From Lactarius indigo (lineage: Eukaryota > Basidiomycota > Agaricomycetes > Russulales > Russulaceae): a stretch of DNA of 64,000 bases. Under the pieces are notes generated by a model. That model ran no database searches and was not told where the DNA came from. It saw only the letters and a list, made by a program, of their open reading frames with translations. Position 1 is the first letter of the stretch. Each line of letters opens with the position of its first letter. The translations under genes were made by a program, and so were the position numbers. The stretch is taken from assembly GCA_025766275.1 (NCBI GenBank), contig JAFKAC010000078.1, positions 62,001-126,000 on the forward strand, in the 5' to 3' direction. Positions 1 to 11,929 of the stretch are shown here, piece by piece.

Positions 1-813
1 CTTTTTCAGCTGTTCGTCGATCCATTCACGCAGCTTCTTGTCTTCTTCTTGGGTCATAGGGTATATCTTGCAGTCGATGGCGTCAGCTGTCCCTGGTTTG
101 AATTTGATGGCGTGATCCCAGGGCCTGCTGGGTGGAAACCTGTCCAATGCCTCTTCGCTGAAGAGTCGTTCAAATTCGTGGTATTCGGAGGGTAACTCAG
201 CTTTGGTAACATATTGCTGAGCGGCAATAGTGAGGTCGGTGGCGGTGGCTCTAATTCGGCACCCTTCTTCGAACTGTTGTCGTTGTTCATCTGTGATAAC
301 ACAAGAGTGTACGACTTCGTAATCGTCGCTTTGAGAAGTGGCTGCCACAATTGTTGTTGTTTTGAGATAAGGATTGGTTGATCGGATGATGATAGGGAGC
401 ATGTCTTCGTGGATGGCGGCTTGTGACCATTTGATGTGTGGGTCATAGATGGCGAGCCAGGGGTATCCTAGTATGATGTCTTCATTGCCAATATCTGTAA
501 TAAGGAAGCGGATCTCCTTATGAATGCCTTTAGTTTGGACATCGACGTCTGTATAATGGGTAATACGTCCCGATCTATTTTCTGTATTATCAATGTTCCA
601 TATTTTCTTTGGGATGTCGAGTTGTTTAGTCCCAAGTCCCATCCTTTTTGCAAAGGAGGGTTTCATGAAGCAATGAGTTGCTCCACTGTCGACTAGTGCT
701 CGTATGTCGGCCATTGCGTAACTGGTGTGAATCAATACTGGAACTCTCATAGAACGATAGCGAGTCATGATTACACTGTTACAATTAACTGCCCTCGCCC
801 AGGCCGATGGGTT
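1..813 (-). CDS. Pol polyprotein N-terminus: retropepsin and spacer to RT (partial)
   Basis: One frame stays open from about 840 down to base 1. It holds a retropepsin-like aspartic protease, with DSGATH near 690 and hydrophobic strands after it including an ILGYPWL segment. The motif LDRFPPSRPWDH and then KIYPMTQEEDKK follow, which in this superfamily lie just before the reverse transcriptase fingers. Gag ends at a TGA at 813, and pol lies in the -1 frame relative to it with overlap, the arrangement used by many Ty3 elements for programmed -1 frameshifting. The product would process Gag-Pol and copy the RNA genome in virus-like particles. No stop occurs in the visible part. Confidence 0.8.
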
Positions 814-2767
814 CAGGTGTCCTGAAAACCCTCCTTCTTCCACAGTTGTTGGAGGATAATGTCTTTTACGTTGTCTGATTCTCCTGCTACTCCGTTAAGC
901 CAATCACTGGCGCGCTGTTGAGGGGGTACATCCTGGACCGCCCTGGTAGCGACTTCGGGTTCTTGTTGATGGTAGTCGGTGTCAATATACCGACTGGTTG
1001 ATGCTTGAGGTTGGTAGCTCCCTCGTGGTTGTCTACAGTCATGGGCCATGTGTCCGTCCTTTCCACAATTATAACAGGTGACTGGCCTTTGATTGTTACG
1101 TCCTCCTCCTCTCTGCAAAAATCCTCCCCTTGGTCGGTATGGGGGACGAGGGGCGAGTATGTCTTCGGCCCCTGCAAGTCGCCCTCGGATTTGGTCTGCA
1201 GAAGTATCCATGGCGTTTGGATCGCGGGGTAGATTTCTTGGTTGCCAAGAGCTTCTTGGCGGTCCTTGCCACTGTTGCGACTGGCGCGGGCGTCCTTGTC
1301 CTTGTCCCAGGGGAACTCCTTTGTTTAGTACCCGCTTTGAGGTGGAGGTATTGTTGCTGGCGAGTGGTGGCTGCTTCTTTCCACTCGCGATAGTTGCGGG
1401 GGTTGTCGAGGGTGTAGACCTTTTCATATAGGTCTTTTGGTAGCCCACTTGTGAATAGATCCAACGTTTGGGGATCGTCAAGTCTGTACTGAGCGCGGCG
1501 TATAAGCTGCTCAAACTGGGTGCAATACTCATCTAGGTTGCCCCCAATCATTTTGACTCCCTTCTTAAGTTCGTATTGGGCTTGTTCTTGTTCCATCGTA
1601 TTCTGGAAGCGCTGCATGAAGCTGTGCGTAACCTCGTTCCATAGTCCTTTACTTGTACGGGGTATTCCTGCTTGCGTCTGGCCGTTGAGCCAGGTGAGCA
1701 TGGCTAATACCCATTTGCTAACGTTGACGCCTTTGATGTAGGAGAGAAAAAGCAGGGCGCGCCGGTATGGGGTCACCATGATGCCTTCGTCAGCATTCAT
1801 ACCCCAGTAGACGTGCCATTGAGTGAGGAACGCTTCAACTTTGTTCTCCATCGAATACTGTAGGTGCTTCACCAGCCAGTTTGTTACTTGGAGGAATAAT
1901 GGGTCCTGCACCTGGTAGCCCTCCTCCGGGATGCCCTCCTCCTGGTGGTCCTCCTGGGAATCCTCCAGGAAATCCTTGAAATCCGGGTCCTCTTGATGGT
2001 GGTCCTCCTCCTCCAGGTAAGTCACCGGGGGGTCCGCCTCCTCCACTAGGAGGGTCAGCTACGTCGGGCCCAATGGCACGGTGGATTGCTACATCATCTT
2101 CGGTCATTCGATGACCCGTGTAAGGGTTGATGGGAGCTAGATTAGCTCGTGATTCTTCTGCGATGCGTCTTTGTTCTTCCAGGACTATTTGATCCCGTGC
2201 TTCAGTGGTGAGTTGTATCTCTTCTTCTGTAATGGTGGCAGTTGCCATTGCGACTGCTGGGCTGCGGATGTGAATTACTTCTGGTTCGATTTGGTGAATG
2301 GTGAGGGACTCAGTTTGTTGTATAATATGATCGCCAATAGCTCTCAAGCTGGCGTCTTCTACTGGTGTTGTTCCTCTGCTTGGGGATTGATTTTCAGAGG
2401 CTTCTCCTCTGCTAATTTCTTCATCTGTATGTTCTTGTGCTTGTCTGTCAATAGGACCGTAGTCGGCACGGCTATTAAGCTCTCATGCGTCGATGTCGCA
2501 ATTGTAATTTCTTCCTGCTGGTCGTACGATGTCCCAGCGATGGTCTATGGGGTTCCAAGTAATCTCAGTCCAACAGAGGTGTTCGAAATTGAACTCAACA
2601 GGTCGGAAACGGTTAGGACCGTTAAACTCTACGAAGTATCCGGTGTCTTCTCCTCGTTCTCTCCACTGGGCTGCTCCTAGAAATCTTGTAGGTACGTTGC
2701 AATCTCCTCGTCTTTCAATATGATAGGGACGGAACGACGTCCACTGATCTCTGGTCGAGTACGCCAC
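813..2767 (-). pseudogene. Retrotransposon Gag with CCHC knuckle, frame-broken
   Basis: Three overlapping frames together make one Gag. The N-terminal part (about 2767-1835) has a Pro/Gly-rich tract. The core (about 1850-1330) is a classical retrotransposon gag domain with YRRALLFLSYIKG and FMQRFQNT. The C-terminal part (about 1330-813) has the zinc knuckle CYNCGKDGHMAHDC near 1075-1035. Frame changes occur near 1840, where the N-terminal frame hits TGA just as the core frame begins, and near 1330. Both look like small indels rather than introns because no good splice sites flank them. Gag would form the particle and bind RNA. This copy should not make a full-length protein. Confidence 0.75.
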
Positions 2768-2788
2768 AATTGAGGATCTTGGTCTTAA

Positions 2789-3297
2789 TGTTACACTCCA
2801 CCGGCGTTAGTCCAACTTGGACTCGGGACAGGCGTAATCGACTTAGCAAGGGTAAGTGAATGGGGATCATGTATCAACCCAACATGAGCTGAACAGGGGC
2901 ACTACGGGCACACGCTGCAGCGATAAGATGAAGAAGGGTATCCCTTGGTGGATACGAACAGAGGCACACTTAGTCCAAGACTAAGGCAAGCAAAAGACGA
3001 GTCAAGAGGTGGATTGAAGAAGACCAAGATGGGGACTTCTTGGTCTTCCGAGTTAACTACTTATACAGATACGCGCGGGCTTTAAAGTGCCGCTAGAATG
3101 GTAAGTAACCAATAGCGTAACTAGCTCGAACCCTAGTACAGCTATCCTAGGAATGAGTCATGCGTGAGTCACAATTCACATGTAAACTACTATGCTGACT
3201 GATGCGAAGTAAGAGTCCATGACTAATGTTGATACTGGACCGTAGTCATAACCGGTCGTGAGTCGTGTGTAAGAGTCATCAAGTCCGTATCGTAACA
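2789..3297 (-). repeat. 5' LTR of the Ty3/gypsy element (509 bp)
   Basis: On the minus strand the segment starts TGTTACGATACGG and ends GAGTGTAACA, so its termini TGTTAC and GTAACA are perfect 6-bp inverted repeats, as expected for an LTR. It sits directly upstream of gag. A TATAA lies at about 3065-3061 on the minus strand and is the probable core promoter. The partner LTR is outside the window, so identity between LTRs and insertion age cannot be assessed. Confidence 0.75.
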
Positions 3298-3770
3298 CCC
3301 TTGCTCGCTCACCTCCTCCTCCCCCTCCTCCCCCTTGCTCACCCACCTCCCCCTCCTCATTGCTCACCTCCCCCTCCTCCTCGCTCGCCTCCCCCTCCTC
3401 CTCATCCCCTCACTCACCTCCTCAATCACCTCCTCCTCCTCCTCGCTCACCTCCTCCTCGCTCACCTCCTCCCCCTCGCTCGCCCTCCTCCTCACTCACT
3501 TCCTCCCCTCGCTCGCCTCCTCCTCCCCCTCCTTCTCCCCTCGCTCGCTCGCCTCCTCCCCCTCCTCCCCCTTGCTCGCCCACCTCCCCCTCCTCATCGC
3601 TCACCTCCCCCTCCTCCTCGCTCACCTCCCCCTCCTCCTCCTCCCCTCGCTCACCTCCTCGATCACCTCCTCCTCCCCCTCGCTCGCCCTCCTCCTCACT
3701 CGCTTCCTCCCCTCACTCGCCTCCTCCCCCTCCTCCCCTCGCTTGCTTACTCACAATTTGATTTCGCTAG
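3298..3770. repeat. Polypyrimidine CCTCCTCCCCCT-type low-complexity tract
   Basis: About 470 bp of almost pure pyrimidine on the plus strand, built from irregular CTC, CCT and CTCGCTCAC units. It lies between the gypsy LTR and the LINE target site. All three forward frames are open because of composition only, so the apparent Pro/Ser/Leu-rich reading frames here are not genes. Confidence 0.9.
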
Positions 3771-3790
3771 ACTTGGGAGGGTGCTCATGT

Positions 3791-3804
3791 GACTTTTGAT
3801 TATT
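3791..3804. repeat. LINE target-site duplication, left copy
   Basis: GACTTTTGATTATT, identical to 11578-11591. It abuts the poly(T) run that is the 3' poly(A) tail of the minus-strand LINE. Confidence 0.92.
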
Positions 3805-3999
3805 TTTTTTTTTTTTTTTTTTTTTTTTGGAGAGCGTTTTATTCCGGTAACTACCGTGTGCCTAATTACCGGTAATAAGTGCTAGATAGCAGGAGATTTA
3901 CCATCAGCCCTATCTAGCCCGCATGTAGCCGGGCCGAAGCCCAGAAGTGAGGGAAAATGTGTTTACGCACGCCCCATGGTGTTTGGGGTTGTGTGGGAC

Positions 4000-6900
4000 T
4001 CAGTGCACGTGTTCATCTCGGGTCCAGACGTTCCGTGCTCTCCTACCCACTAAAACCTCACAGTCGGTCATCCAGTTGGGCGGTAGTTCCCGTTCTTGGT
4101 TTAGGGCTGCTTTCCATGTGCTGTCTACTGACTGCACCATGGCACCGTTTCTCTTGACTTTTGTAGCGGTTATTTTGTCATTGGTGAGTCTTTCGTTGAT
4201 TATTCTTACCCATCGGTTTTTAATTTCCTGTGCCGAGTGTGTTTTCAGTTGTATTGAACGTTCGCACCTCAGTACCCAGATCAGGTATGCAGATTCGGAG
4301 ATGAGGATGTGGAGCAGCCGGTTGGGGCCAGAGAGGTTGGGTCTGTTTTGTTCCTCCTGGGCTTGTCGGTCTTGGTTTTCTGGTGGCACTAGAGCAAGGG
4401 AGCCGCAGCCTAGGATCGTTCCGAAGTTGATTTGGGGCCAGCTGTCCTGGGGGTGGGGCCATGTTACACGTGCCATCTCCCATATGAGTTTGACGGGTGT
4501 GGCAGGGCAGTTAACCAGTATGTGCTCCATTGTTTCTGTTTCGTGACATGTAGCGCACCACATCCTGTGTCCGTTTTCTGGTATATTTTCCCAGAATTCG
4601 CCCAGTCTAAAGATTCCATGCATGGCTTTGAACAGGTATTGTTGGATCTTTGGTCTGATCGCACAGTTTTCTGATGTTTTTCCAGATGGTTCCGGCTGTT
4701 TCTGGGAGCTTGTTGAATGTCAGTACAGCCGCTTTCGCGAGGTCGATGTTTTTCATGGTCGTTGGGCGCGAGTGGGGGGGGCGAAGGTCGCGTATGCCTC
4801 TATAGGCAGTGGCCTGTGACAGTGAGGCTAGTTTCGCGCCTTGGAGGTTGAATTCTGCTGGTATATCGAGGGGTAGGTTGTCTGGATCGTCTTTCTCAGC
4901 TCCTTCCCTTGCTAACTTGTCGCTTTCTTCGTTCCCCAGGATCCCATTGTGGCCTTTTACCCATTGGAAGGATGTCGTCGCTGTTCTCCTCTTTAGGATG
5001 TAGGCCGCTCTTTTAAATAGGGCCGCGTTTTCTATTCCGATCCAGCCGGCGTCCTCCCACTTGCCAAGGTTAGTCGTTAGCCCTTCTATGACATACTTTG
5101 AGTCTGTCTTTATCAGAATTGGCCAGAAGTTGGGGATTTTGCTGACTGCTGCGATTACAGCCGCGATTTCGCCTATCTGGTTGGATTGTTTGGGGCCTGG
5201 GATTCTGATCGCTTCATTTCTCGGGTCTTCTCGTCCGATCCACATGCCACTCCCACATCTCAGCGTTCGCCTTACCGTTGTTGAGGCATGCACCATCTGT
5301 ATAGATTGTTATCTTTTGGTGTCGCAGGTTCAGACCTACAGTATAGGGTCTGCAGGCTGGGATTGGGGGTGTTTCTGCTGGGCTGGTGAAGATCCTGAAG
5401 CATTCAGTGAGATCAGTTTTTACAGGTTATGGATGGGTCGAAGAGTATCTCCTCATCCTTCTCTTTAGCCCTTCGCAGTTTTGCCTTTTCATGTGCTGGG
5501 TGAGGGAGAGATTGTCAGTGTGGGTCACCTGGGTTCAAGGGGTTGAGCCTGGGGATGATGTTGTAGGATTCGGGTGAGTGCTTCCGCTGTGCATTTGTGT
5601 GGGTGTTGGCAGCCGTTTATTCGGTCCAGCATACAGTCTTCGCAGTCGCAGCGTGGAGTGGGTGTGTGGGGTATTGTGGGGGTAGAGGAGCGCAGCCTTG
5701 TGGAGGTCTTGATTAGGTCTGCCACGGTCTTAATGTTGTGGTTTTTGATTAGACATTTTGACTGACAGGTTATTCAGGGATCTTGGCTTGGATTTTATGT
5801 GGTACCATGCTGGGGAGGCTTGCGCGGAGGGTCGACGATAGGTGGATCGCTGCTAGGCTGGCTCCATGTTTTTTGGCAACTTTCAGCATCCTTGCTGTAT
5901 CGTGGCCTAGCAAGGCCGCTCTCTTGCCCCTGGTGGGGGGGGGCCAGTTCTGGAGGTAGCAGTTTATCAGGGCGAGAGGGGAGAGTCCTGGGCAGGGCCG
6001 CTGCGCTTATGGTTAGGTCTGTGACTGTTGCCCAAGTGGGGCAGGGAGTTAGAGAAGTTTAGGTATGATTTTAACCATCCGATCTCTATGGCTTCAGTTT
6101 CTGGCCTTGATGTCTAATAGGTTCAGTCCTCCTTCTTCGAGGGGGGCATGTAGGGCAGTCCATGGCTATGCGTGGTGGGGCAGTCTTCTCCCCAGATGAA
6201 GTTTCTAATCATTTTGGTAAATGCTGCTTCTATACTTTTTCGGCATGCCTTGGGCCCTTGCCAGGAATTGTGTGTGGCCACCAACTATGGCCTGTACGAT
6301 CAGCCTCTTTCCATACATGGTAGGTCTCATTTCCTCCCAGTTGTCAATCTGGCGTTTTGTCTTATCTATGACTGGTTCCCACGGAACTGCTACATCGGCA
6401 GTGGTTGCCTAGCCATGCTCCTAGGATTCGTACGGCTTCGCCATCTTCAGCAATCTTTATATTCCTTTCAAGGGTGGCAGTCTTCTCTGTTAAGCTTCCT
6501 TGATGTCATGATGGCCCAGTCTATGGTCCTCAGTTCCAATTGGTATGATTCTCTGTTTTCTCCATGTTGAACTTGGCGCCTGCTGCTTTACACCATTTTC
6601 CTAGGATTCGCTTGGCCACATCAAATTGGTCTCTAGCACTTAGGAAGAGGTTTGTGTCGTCTGCTGAAGAGGGTGACAATTAGTTTGTTAGGTAACCCCG
6701 GGATTTGGATTCCTTCTAGTTGGTCCATGTTCCGGAGTGTGCATGCTAGGGGTTCGATTGCTAGGTCGAAAGAGTGCGCAGGATAGGGGGTCCCCCTGTC
6801 TGACTCCTCTTGTCACCTTGAAGGGGGAGCTGAAGACTCTGTTTATGGCGACTTGGGTCTCTGCGTAGCGGTAGAGGGCTTTGACTGTGCTGGTGAATCT

Positions 6901-9081
6901 TCCTGGGAGGTTAAAGGACTCCAACATCTTCCACAGGTATTCGTGTCAGATTTTGTTGTAAGCTTTTTCCTGGTCTAGCACGACAATTGCTCCATTCTCC
7001 TCCATCACTTCTGTGTAGTTGATGATGGCTTTTGCCAGTCTAATGTGATCGAAGATGGAGCACTTTGGGATGAAGCCTGCTTGGTCAGGGTGAACTAGGG
7101 CATGTATGGGTTCTAGTAGCTGGAGGGCCATCGCCTTGGTGAGTAGTTTGTAGTCTGTGTTGAGGAGGGTTATTGGGCGGTAGTTGCATATTTTTGACGG
7201 GTCTTTCTTTTTAAAGATTGGGCACATCCAGCCAAGAGAAAACCCTGAGGTTTCATCAACGCTGAACTCCTGTATGTCTTGAAAGATGGTTGTGAGTGTG
7301 TTTATTATGTCGAAGCCTTGGGCTCCTGTGAGTGCCAAGCTGTCGTTCTGTTCTTTCAAGGCTTTCCATAGTTCGTATGTGCATCCGTCCATACCTGGGG
7401 CTGAACCGTTCTTGGACAGGTGGAGCGCCTTCTCGACTAGTTCAGGGGTTATTTTCCAGCTTTCATCTCTCCTTGGGTGGTTGGGAAGCTTTTGGTTCTG
7501 TGGGATCTCACGGAGCGTTTCCTCTAATTCCCTTTCATAGTCAGCGGGGCTTTGTCGGGTATCTATGTCTTGCTCCTGTAAGTTCATATGGTAGTTTCGG
7601 GCCAGCTCTGCCATTTGTTTGGTGTTGTGTTCAAATTGTGGGGGGGTTGAGTTGGGAATGCGGAGGCGGCATATGTAGTCCCTCGGTTTCTTTTTCTTGT
7701 ACTGTGCTGACCAGATTCTGCCTAGTTTCTCCCCATGGTTCGAGGCCATGGCTCTGAAGTACTTTTTGCAGCCAGATGCATCTAGTTTTTCTAGGTGGGA
7801 TAGTTCGCTTGCAAGAAAAGCTTCATTTGCTCTCAGGGAATTGTTGGCATCTAGCTCTGGGTTATTCACAAGGCTCTGTATGTCTTTGCTTAAATTTTTC
7901 CTCATTGTGTTACGCTTATCTTGTGAAGCTCTGTGCTTTTTCTTTATGAGGTCACAAATTTCTGTTTTGAATTCTTTCCACAGTAGTTGGGGGTTTGTTT
8001 CGCTTCGTGGTATGTTGTCTCTCTGTATCTTCTCTAGCTGGTTTTCTAATTTTTTGCCCCTTTTCTGGATTTCCATTAGAGTCTTCTTATCGTTCAGCAT
8101 GTGGGTCTTTAGGGACCAGTGTCCATTTCCGATTACCAGGGCCTCCGTGGGTGTGTACTTGACCATGGCTATCCAGTGGTCTGTTGGGACTGGCGTGGGG
8201 GCTATCTTCCATTCATAGGTGAGTCCATCGACTTGTCTTGCCACGTAAATTCTGTCAATGCATGATTGTATTTGTTGGCTGTTGATGTTTGCTCTGTAGG
8301 TGAAACACCTGTCTGTTGGGTTGTAGTGCCTCCAGGTGTCCTCTAGTTGATTCCAGTGTTGGAGGTCCCTTAGTGCTTCGACTGCAGCAGCATCATCTTG
8401 GTGGGCTGGGGCTTGGTCTATGGGGTCTTCTACTAGGTTGAAGTCGCCGAGTAGGAAGCTAGGGGGTCCAATGCTGTGGTCTTGGCTCAGTAGGTTTACT
8501 TGTTCCCAGAAGGTAGGGTGTTCTGCTTTACTGTTCGGGGCATAAACATTGATCAGGGTAGTCATCTCAGATTCCAGCCAGTCAATTTTGAGGGCTAGCG
8601 CGTGTCCTTCAATCAGTTCGCTCACAGTGCATTTTCTCAGGTTGATCAGAGTTTTATTAATGATGAAGGCGACGCCTGCAGACGCACAGGGGGTTTCAGG
8701 GTGGGGGGACATTAGGATGTCCATTTTGCGTCCAAAACAGTTTCGGACATTTTGAAGGAGCTCAAAGTCCATATGGGTTTCTTGTACTGCAAGGATGGCT
8801 ATATTATATGTATTAAGTGTTTTGTTAATCATAGACCACTTTTCTATGCCACTCATGTTGCTTGATGGTGTGGCAAAACCATTGAGGTTTAGGGAGGCTA
8901 TATTAATGTTCGCTTTGCGTTTAAGCACGTTGTGTGTGGTGTGGGATATAGTTGGGTCATTTTCAGTGGGGTAGTGCGGGTGGGTGCTCATATGTCTCCC
9001 GGTTAGATTTCGTACCGGCCTATCTGGTGGTAGGTCGGTGGTGGACAGCAGGCGAGAGGGGCCGATAGAGTGGGGGGGCAT
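4000..9081 (-). pseudogene. LINE ORF2: endonuclease, reverse transcriptase, RNase H
   Basis: The first frame, 9081-6946 (711 residues), starts with an APE-type endonuclease: NIASLNLNG, AVQETHMD, VYAPNS, GDFNLVEDPID and a TDHW active-site region. It continues into RT up to VVLDQEKAYNKI, where an in-frame TGA stops it. RT resumes immediately (VTRGVRQGDPLSCALF near 6780), then shifts frame. The catalytic FADD box near 6675 is split by one extra base, reading LFS-ADDT across frames. RNase H and a C-terminal CATCHETETMEHIL-C zinc-binding region follow. The protein would nick target DNA and prime cDNA synthesis there. The TGA fits a CGA-to-TGA transition, and the adjacent AYN replaces the usual AYD, fitting GAC-to-AAC. 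Confidence 0.88.
4607..5296 (-). pseudogene. RNase H domain of LINE ORF2
   Basis: An open stretch with the RNase HI signature in order: CGSGMWIG, QSNQIGEIAAV (catalytic Glu), TDSKYVIEG (catalytic Asp) and WVKGHNGILGNEESDKLA (His and Asp). It would remove the RNA strand during reverse transcription. It is joined to the upstream RT through degraded frames at about 5300-6650, and by a further one-base frame change near 4620 to the zinc-binding C-terminus. RNase H in this position supports the Tad1/I-group assignment. Confidence 0.85.
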
Positions 9082-9179
9082 TTCAATGTGGGAGAAAGAA
9101 ACAATAAAATTCTTCGCTATTTAAGTAGCGGTCCCTTGCTGTATCTACTCTCAGTTGTATGGGGAACAGGCGGTTGTGT

Positions 9180-10534
9180 CTACGTGTCACTACGTGGTGG
9201 AGCGGGGTGGTCTCTAATTTGTGTGTAACTAAGGTCTGATGAGGTGGCCGTTTTGGCCCCTAGTTCTAATTCCTCTTCCTCGGGCTCCGTTCTGTTCGCG
9301 GCATCTCTTGGGGCCATTCCACCCTTCAATGGTGGGGAAGGGGCAGAGCCCTCAGGGGTGATCGATGCCATGGCAGATACCACAGTGGTATGGTCTTGGG
9401 TCGGTGTAGCCAAGTCCATGCATGGGGGAGCCATAAGTACGTGAGGCGAGGTAGTCCCTCAGCCTGATCCATATGTCGTCGTTCTGGATAAGTCTTCCTA
9501 TGCCGTATATGTTGAAACGGGGCATAAGGGTGTCACTGGTGTCCTTAACATCGAGGTGGAGGATGTGCAGAGAGCTGAGGAAGTCTCGAATGGACAGGTA
9601 CATTTCCTGTCTTATGTCATCTGGGAGGGGGGTTGTTAGTTTGGTAATGAAGGCACATGTTTCATTGTCGGACCATACACATTCAACTATTTCCCACACT
9701 CCAGTATCTATGAGGGTGGAAAAGCCTTTGATGGAGAATAGAAAGCCAGGGCATGGCGGGCAGAGGTCAGTGACATGGAAGGTGATGGCCTGTGAGGACC
9801 AGACTCTGTGTTGGAGCAGTAAGTCCTGCTGCTTGGGAGTGAGGTTGAAGATGAGGAAGGTTGTCAGGGTCCGTTCCCATCTGATGGCTTCTTCATTTGG
9901 CTTCGGGGCTGAAACTCCGATGGTTTGGGATCCAGTGATCTCCGCTACTGCTGTGAAGATCCTGTTCTTGATACTTTCATGGAGTTCAGGGATCCTGGTG
10001 TCATTGTCGAAGGGGTGGGCCAGGAGTTTCTCGCCTTCTGCTTGCTCCCAGGCTGAGATGAGATCAAGATCAATGTGTTCCAAGGCAGCTGTGGGGCTTG
10101 TGGTGTGGATGAGGGGCATACTGGAGCTGGGACATTTTGTATATTTGTCGATTGGGTCCCTAGGGGAGATCTTCCCAGATGGGGAGGGCTTTCTTCCAGC
10201 AGCTGCCTCCAGGTGAGCACGTAGGGAGAGGGGGTTTGGGGCTGTGCCCAATACCTCTGGGATGTCGGATTCCATACTTATGTCTAAGGTGGTGTCCTGT
10301 TTGCTGGGGTGTGTTGGGGATGGTAGGGGGGTAGCCACGGGAGGGGGTGGCTGGGGGAGCCGGGGTGCCCTCATTCGGGAAAGCTGCCATGGTGAAGGGA
10401 GGGGGGGTGTTGCTGGGTTCTGAAGGGGGATATGGGTTGCTAGCCGGGGCATCCCAGGGCCCTTGTCTTATGGCACCTGCAGGGATTGCCAGTGTCATGA
10501 TGGCTGGGGTAGGAGGTATCAGCGCTGCGGGCAC
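9180..10534 (-). pseudogene. LINE ORF1 (Gag-like, zinc-knuckle protein)
   Basis: A Pro/Ser-rich N-terminus lies in two frames (10534-10160 and 10452 onward). The core follows in the frame ending at 9352, with the fold segments ITFHVTDLCPP and RDFLSSLHILHLD. The C-terminal knuckle reads CGICHGIDHP, then TGA, then GLCPF, so the stop sits inside the knuckle and fits a CGA (Arg) to TGA change. The acidic tail continues to 9180. ORF1 proteins of this clade bind element RNA. This copy would make a protein lacking the end of its RNA-binding knuckle. Confidence 0.75.
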
Positions 10535-11577
10535 GGATGCCGTTTGCTCTGTCTTGTCTGCTAGTGCTAATGTGCGTCAGTTGATGTGGGAGAGTTAGCA
10601 GTGTTGTGCTTACTCATTCGTTTTTTGCAGGTTTTGTGGGCTTCTGCCGTGGCTGCTGCTGGGTTGCTGGAGGCCGCCATCCTGGCGGCGGTGGTGGATC
10701 TGGTGGTGGCGTGGGGGGGATCTGCCTGAGGTGTGATCATTGGGGGGTCAGCGCGAGGCTGGGAGGTGGGAGGGGCTGCAGTACTCATTGTTTAGGCGGC
10801 TGGGTAGGTGGTTGACTCGATGGTTTAAAACATTTGAGGGGGGATTGGGTGTTGTTCGTCACCGGATGGGGTCAGGGTCAGGTTTGCATTTGTGCCAGGG
10901 GGTAGGGTACTGCGTCTTAGAGTGTCCCTGTCATTTCGAGGTGGGTCGGTCTTGCAGCTAGTGGTTGTTCATTTTGTCGCGACGGTGTTTGGTGTCAAGA
11001 GGTACGAGCTAGCTATTCGAGGGAGTTAGCTTTATTGGTTGGCAGGGGGGTGCGGTTACTTAGCTCAGGGACAGAATTTACCATGTTTCCTGGTTAGGTG
11101 GTGTTCAGGAGTTTCGGGTGGTGCAAGGGTATGGGTTTGGTGGCGAGGTGGGGGCGAGGTGGGGGGTGCTTAGTTAGTTGGGTGGTGTTGTGTTGTGTTT
11201 TAGTCGTTCGGTCTTAGGCTGTGGGAGGGTTAATCATCTAGTTATAGGGGGTGGACTTGCTGGGCTTGTCAGGTCTCTTTGTGGGTGGGGGGACATTCCT
11301 TTGTCGTGTTTACTTTTAGGAGTTGGGGTGTAGTCACTCGCTTGGGTTTTTGTTGGGTTAAGGGGGAGGAGGCGGTGTGTTGGTGGTGGAGTGTACGTTC
11401 TCGTCACACATCTTGGGTGGCGGTTCATACATGGATACAGAGGGTATTCCTGGGATCACTACTATTGTATGAGGGGGCCGCTAGTGACCGAGGATGCATG
11501 AGCATCCACCCTTGTCCCGACTTAGCATCGTGGAAAATTCCGCCCATGGTGGTGGTTGCGGTTCAAGGGGCCCCCCC
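10535..11577 (-). other. LINE 5' untranslated region and ORF1 leader
   Basis: G-rich on the plus strand (C-rich on the element's sense strand), with no convincing conserved protein. It ends at the run of seven C before the right target-site duplication. An internal promoter would be expected here in a LINE, but I see no specific element. Confidence 0.6.
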
Positions 11578-11591
11578 GACTTTTGATTATT
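11578..11591. repeat. LINE target-site duplication, right copy
   Basis: GACTTTTGATTATT, an exact copy of 3791-3804. It marks the 5' junction of the LINE. Confidence 0.92.
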
Positions 11592-11929
11592 AGCTAAGAA
11601 ACAAAAAAGTTGTATACATGTAAATATAATGTTATTTATTAGTTAATAGTTGCCGCCTGAGTAAATAAAAAAAGTGTGTTTGGACGGAGATCAAACTTTG
11701 GCGACGGTCCAGAGCGGACCGGACCGTGAGATCTTTGCGAAAAGTACGCAACTGCCTCTGACAGTCATTCACACATCCATCTTTGCTTCATCAGAGTTCT
11801 TCACAAAGCACCCCAAGCTTAAACAACCAAATTCCTTATATCTTGGGATGGGATCTAATTCAAGATCTGCAACTGATATAGACGATCGACCTCAGTTCGT
11901 TCAAACGGCTTCCTCTCGCCGAGCATAGA

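Larger units (their letters stand above)
1..3297 (-). mobile_element. Ty3/gypsy LTR retrotransposon, 5' portion
   Basis: The element reads on the minus strand in the order LTR (2789-3297), gag (about 2767-813), pol (from about 840 towards base 1). It runs off the left edge, so reverse transcriptase, RNase H, integrase and the 3' LTR are not visible. Assignment to Ty3/gypsy rests on the Gag domain, a CCHC zinc knuckle, an aspartic protease with DSGAT motif, and the spacer preceding RT that contains KIYPMTQEE. Gag carries frameshifts, so this copy is probably not autonomous, although the visible part of pol is open. Confidence 0.88.
3805..11577 (-). mobile_element. Full-length Tad1-like LINE, inactivated
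   Basis: A non-LTR retrotransposon of about 7.8 kb in minus orientation. Its 3' poly(A) tail appears as a run of T at 3804-3829, and its 5' end is the GGGGGGG-initiated sequence at 11577. Exact 14-bp duplications of target DNA flank it. It encodes ORF1 (Gag-like, CCHC-type knuckle) and ORF2 (AP endonuclease, reverse transcriptase, RNase H, C-terminal zinc-binding region). This domain order is that of the fungal Tad1 clade. Full length plus an exact duplication imply fairly recent insertion, while several nonsense and frameshift lesions show that this copy no longer encodes intact proteins. Confidence 0.9.

Noticed and set aside
3265..3799. Long forward Pro/Ser/Leu-rich and reverse Gly/Glu-rich frames in the CT tract
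   Set aside because: All frames are open because the tract is almost pure pyrimidine; there is no start context, domain or splice structure.
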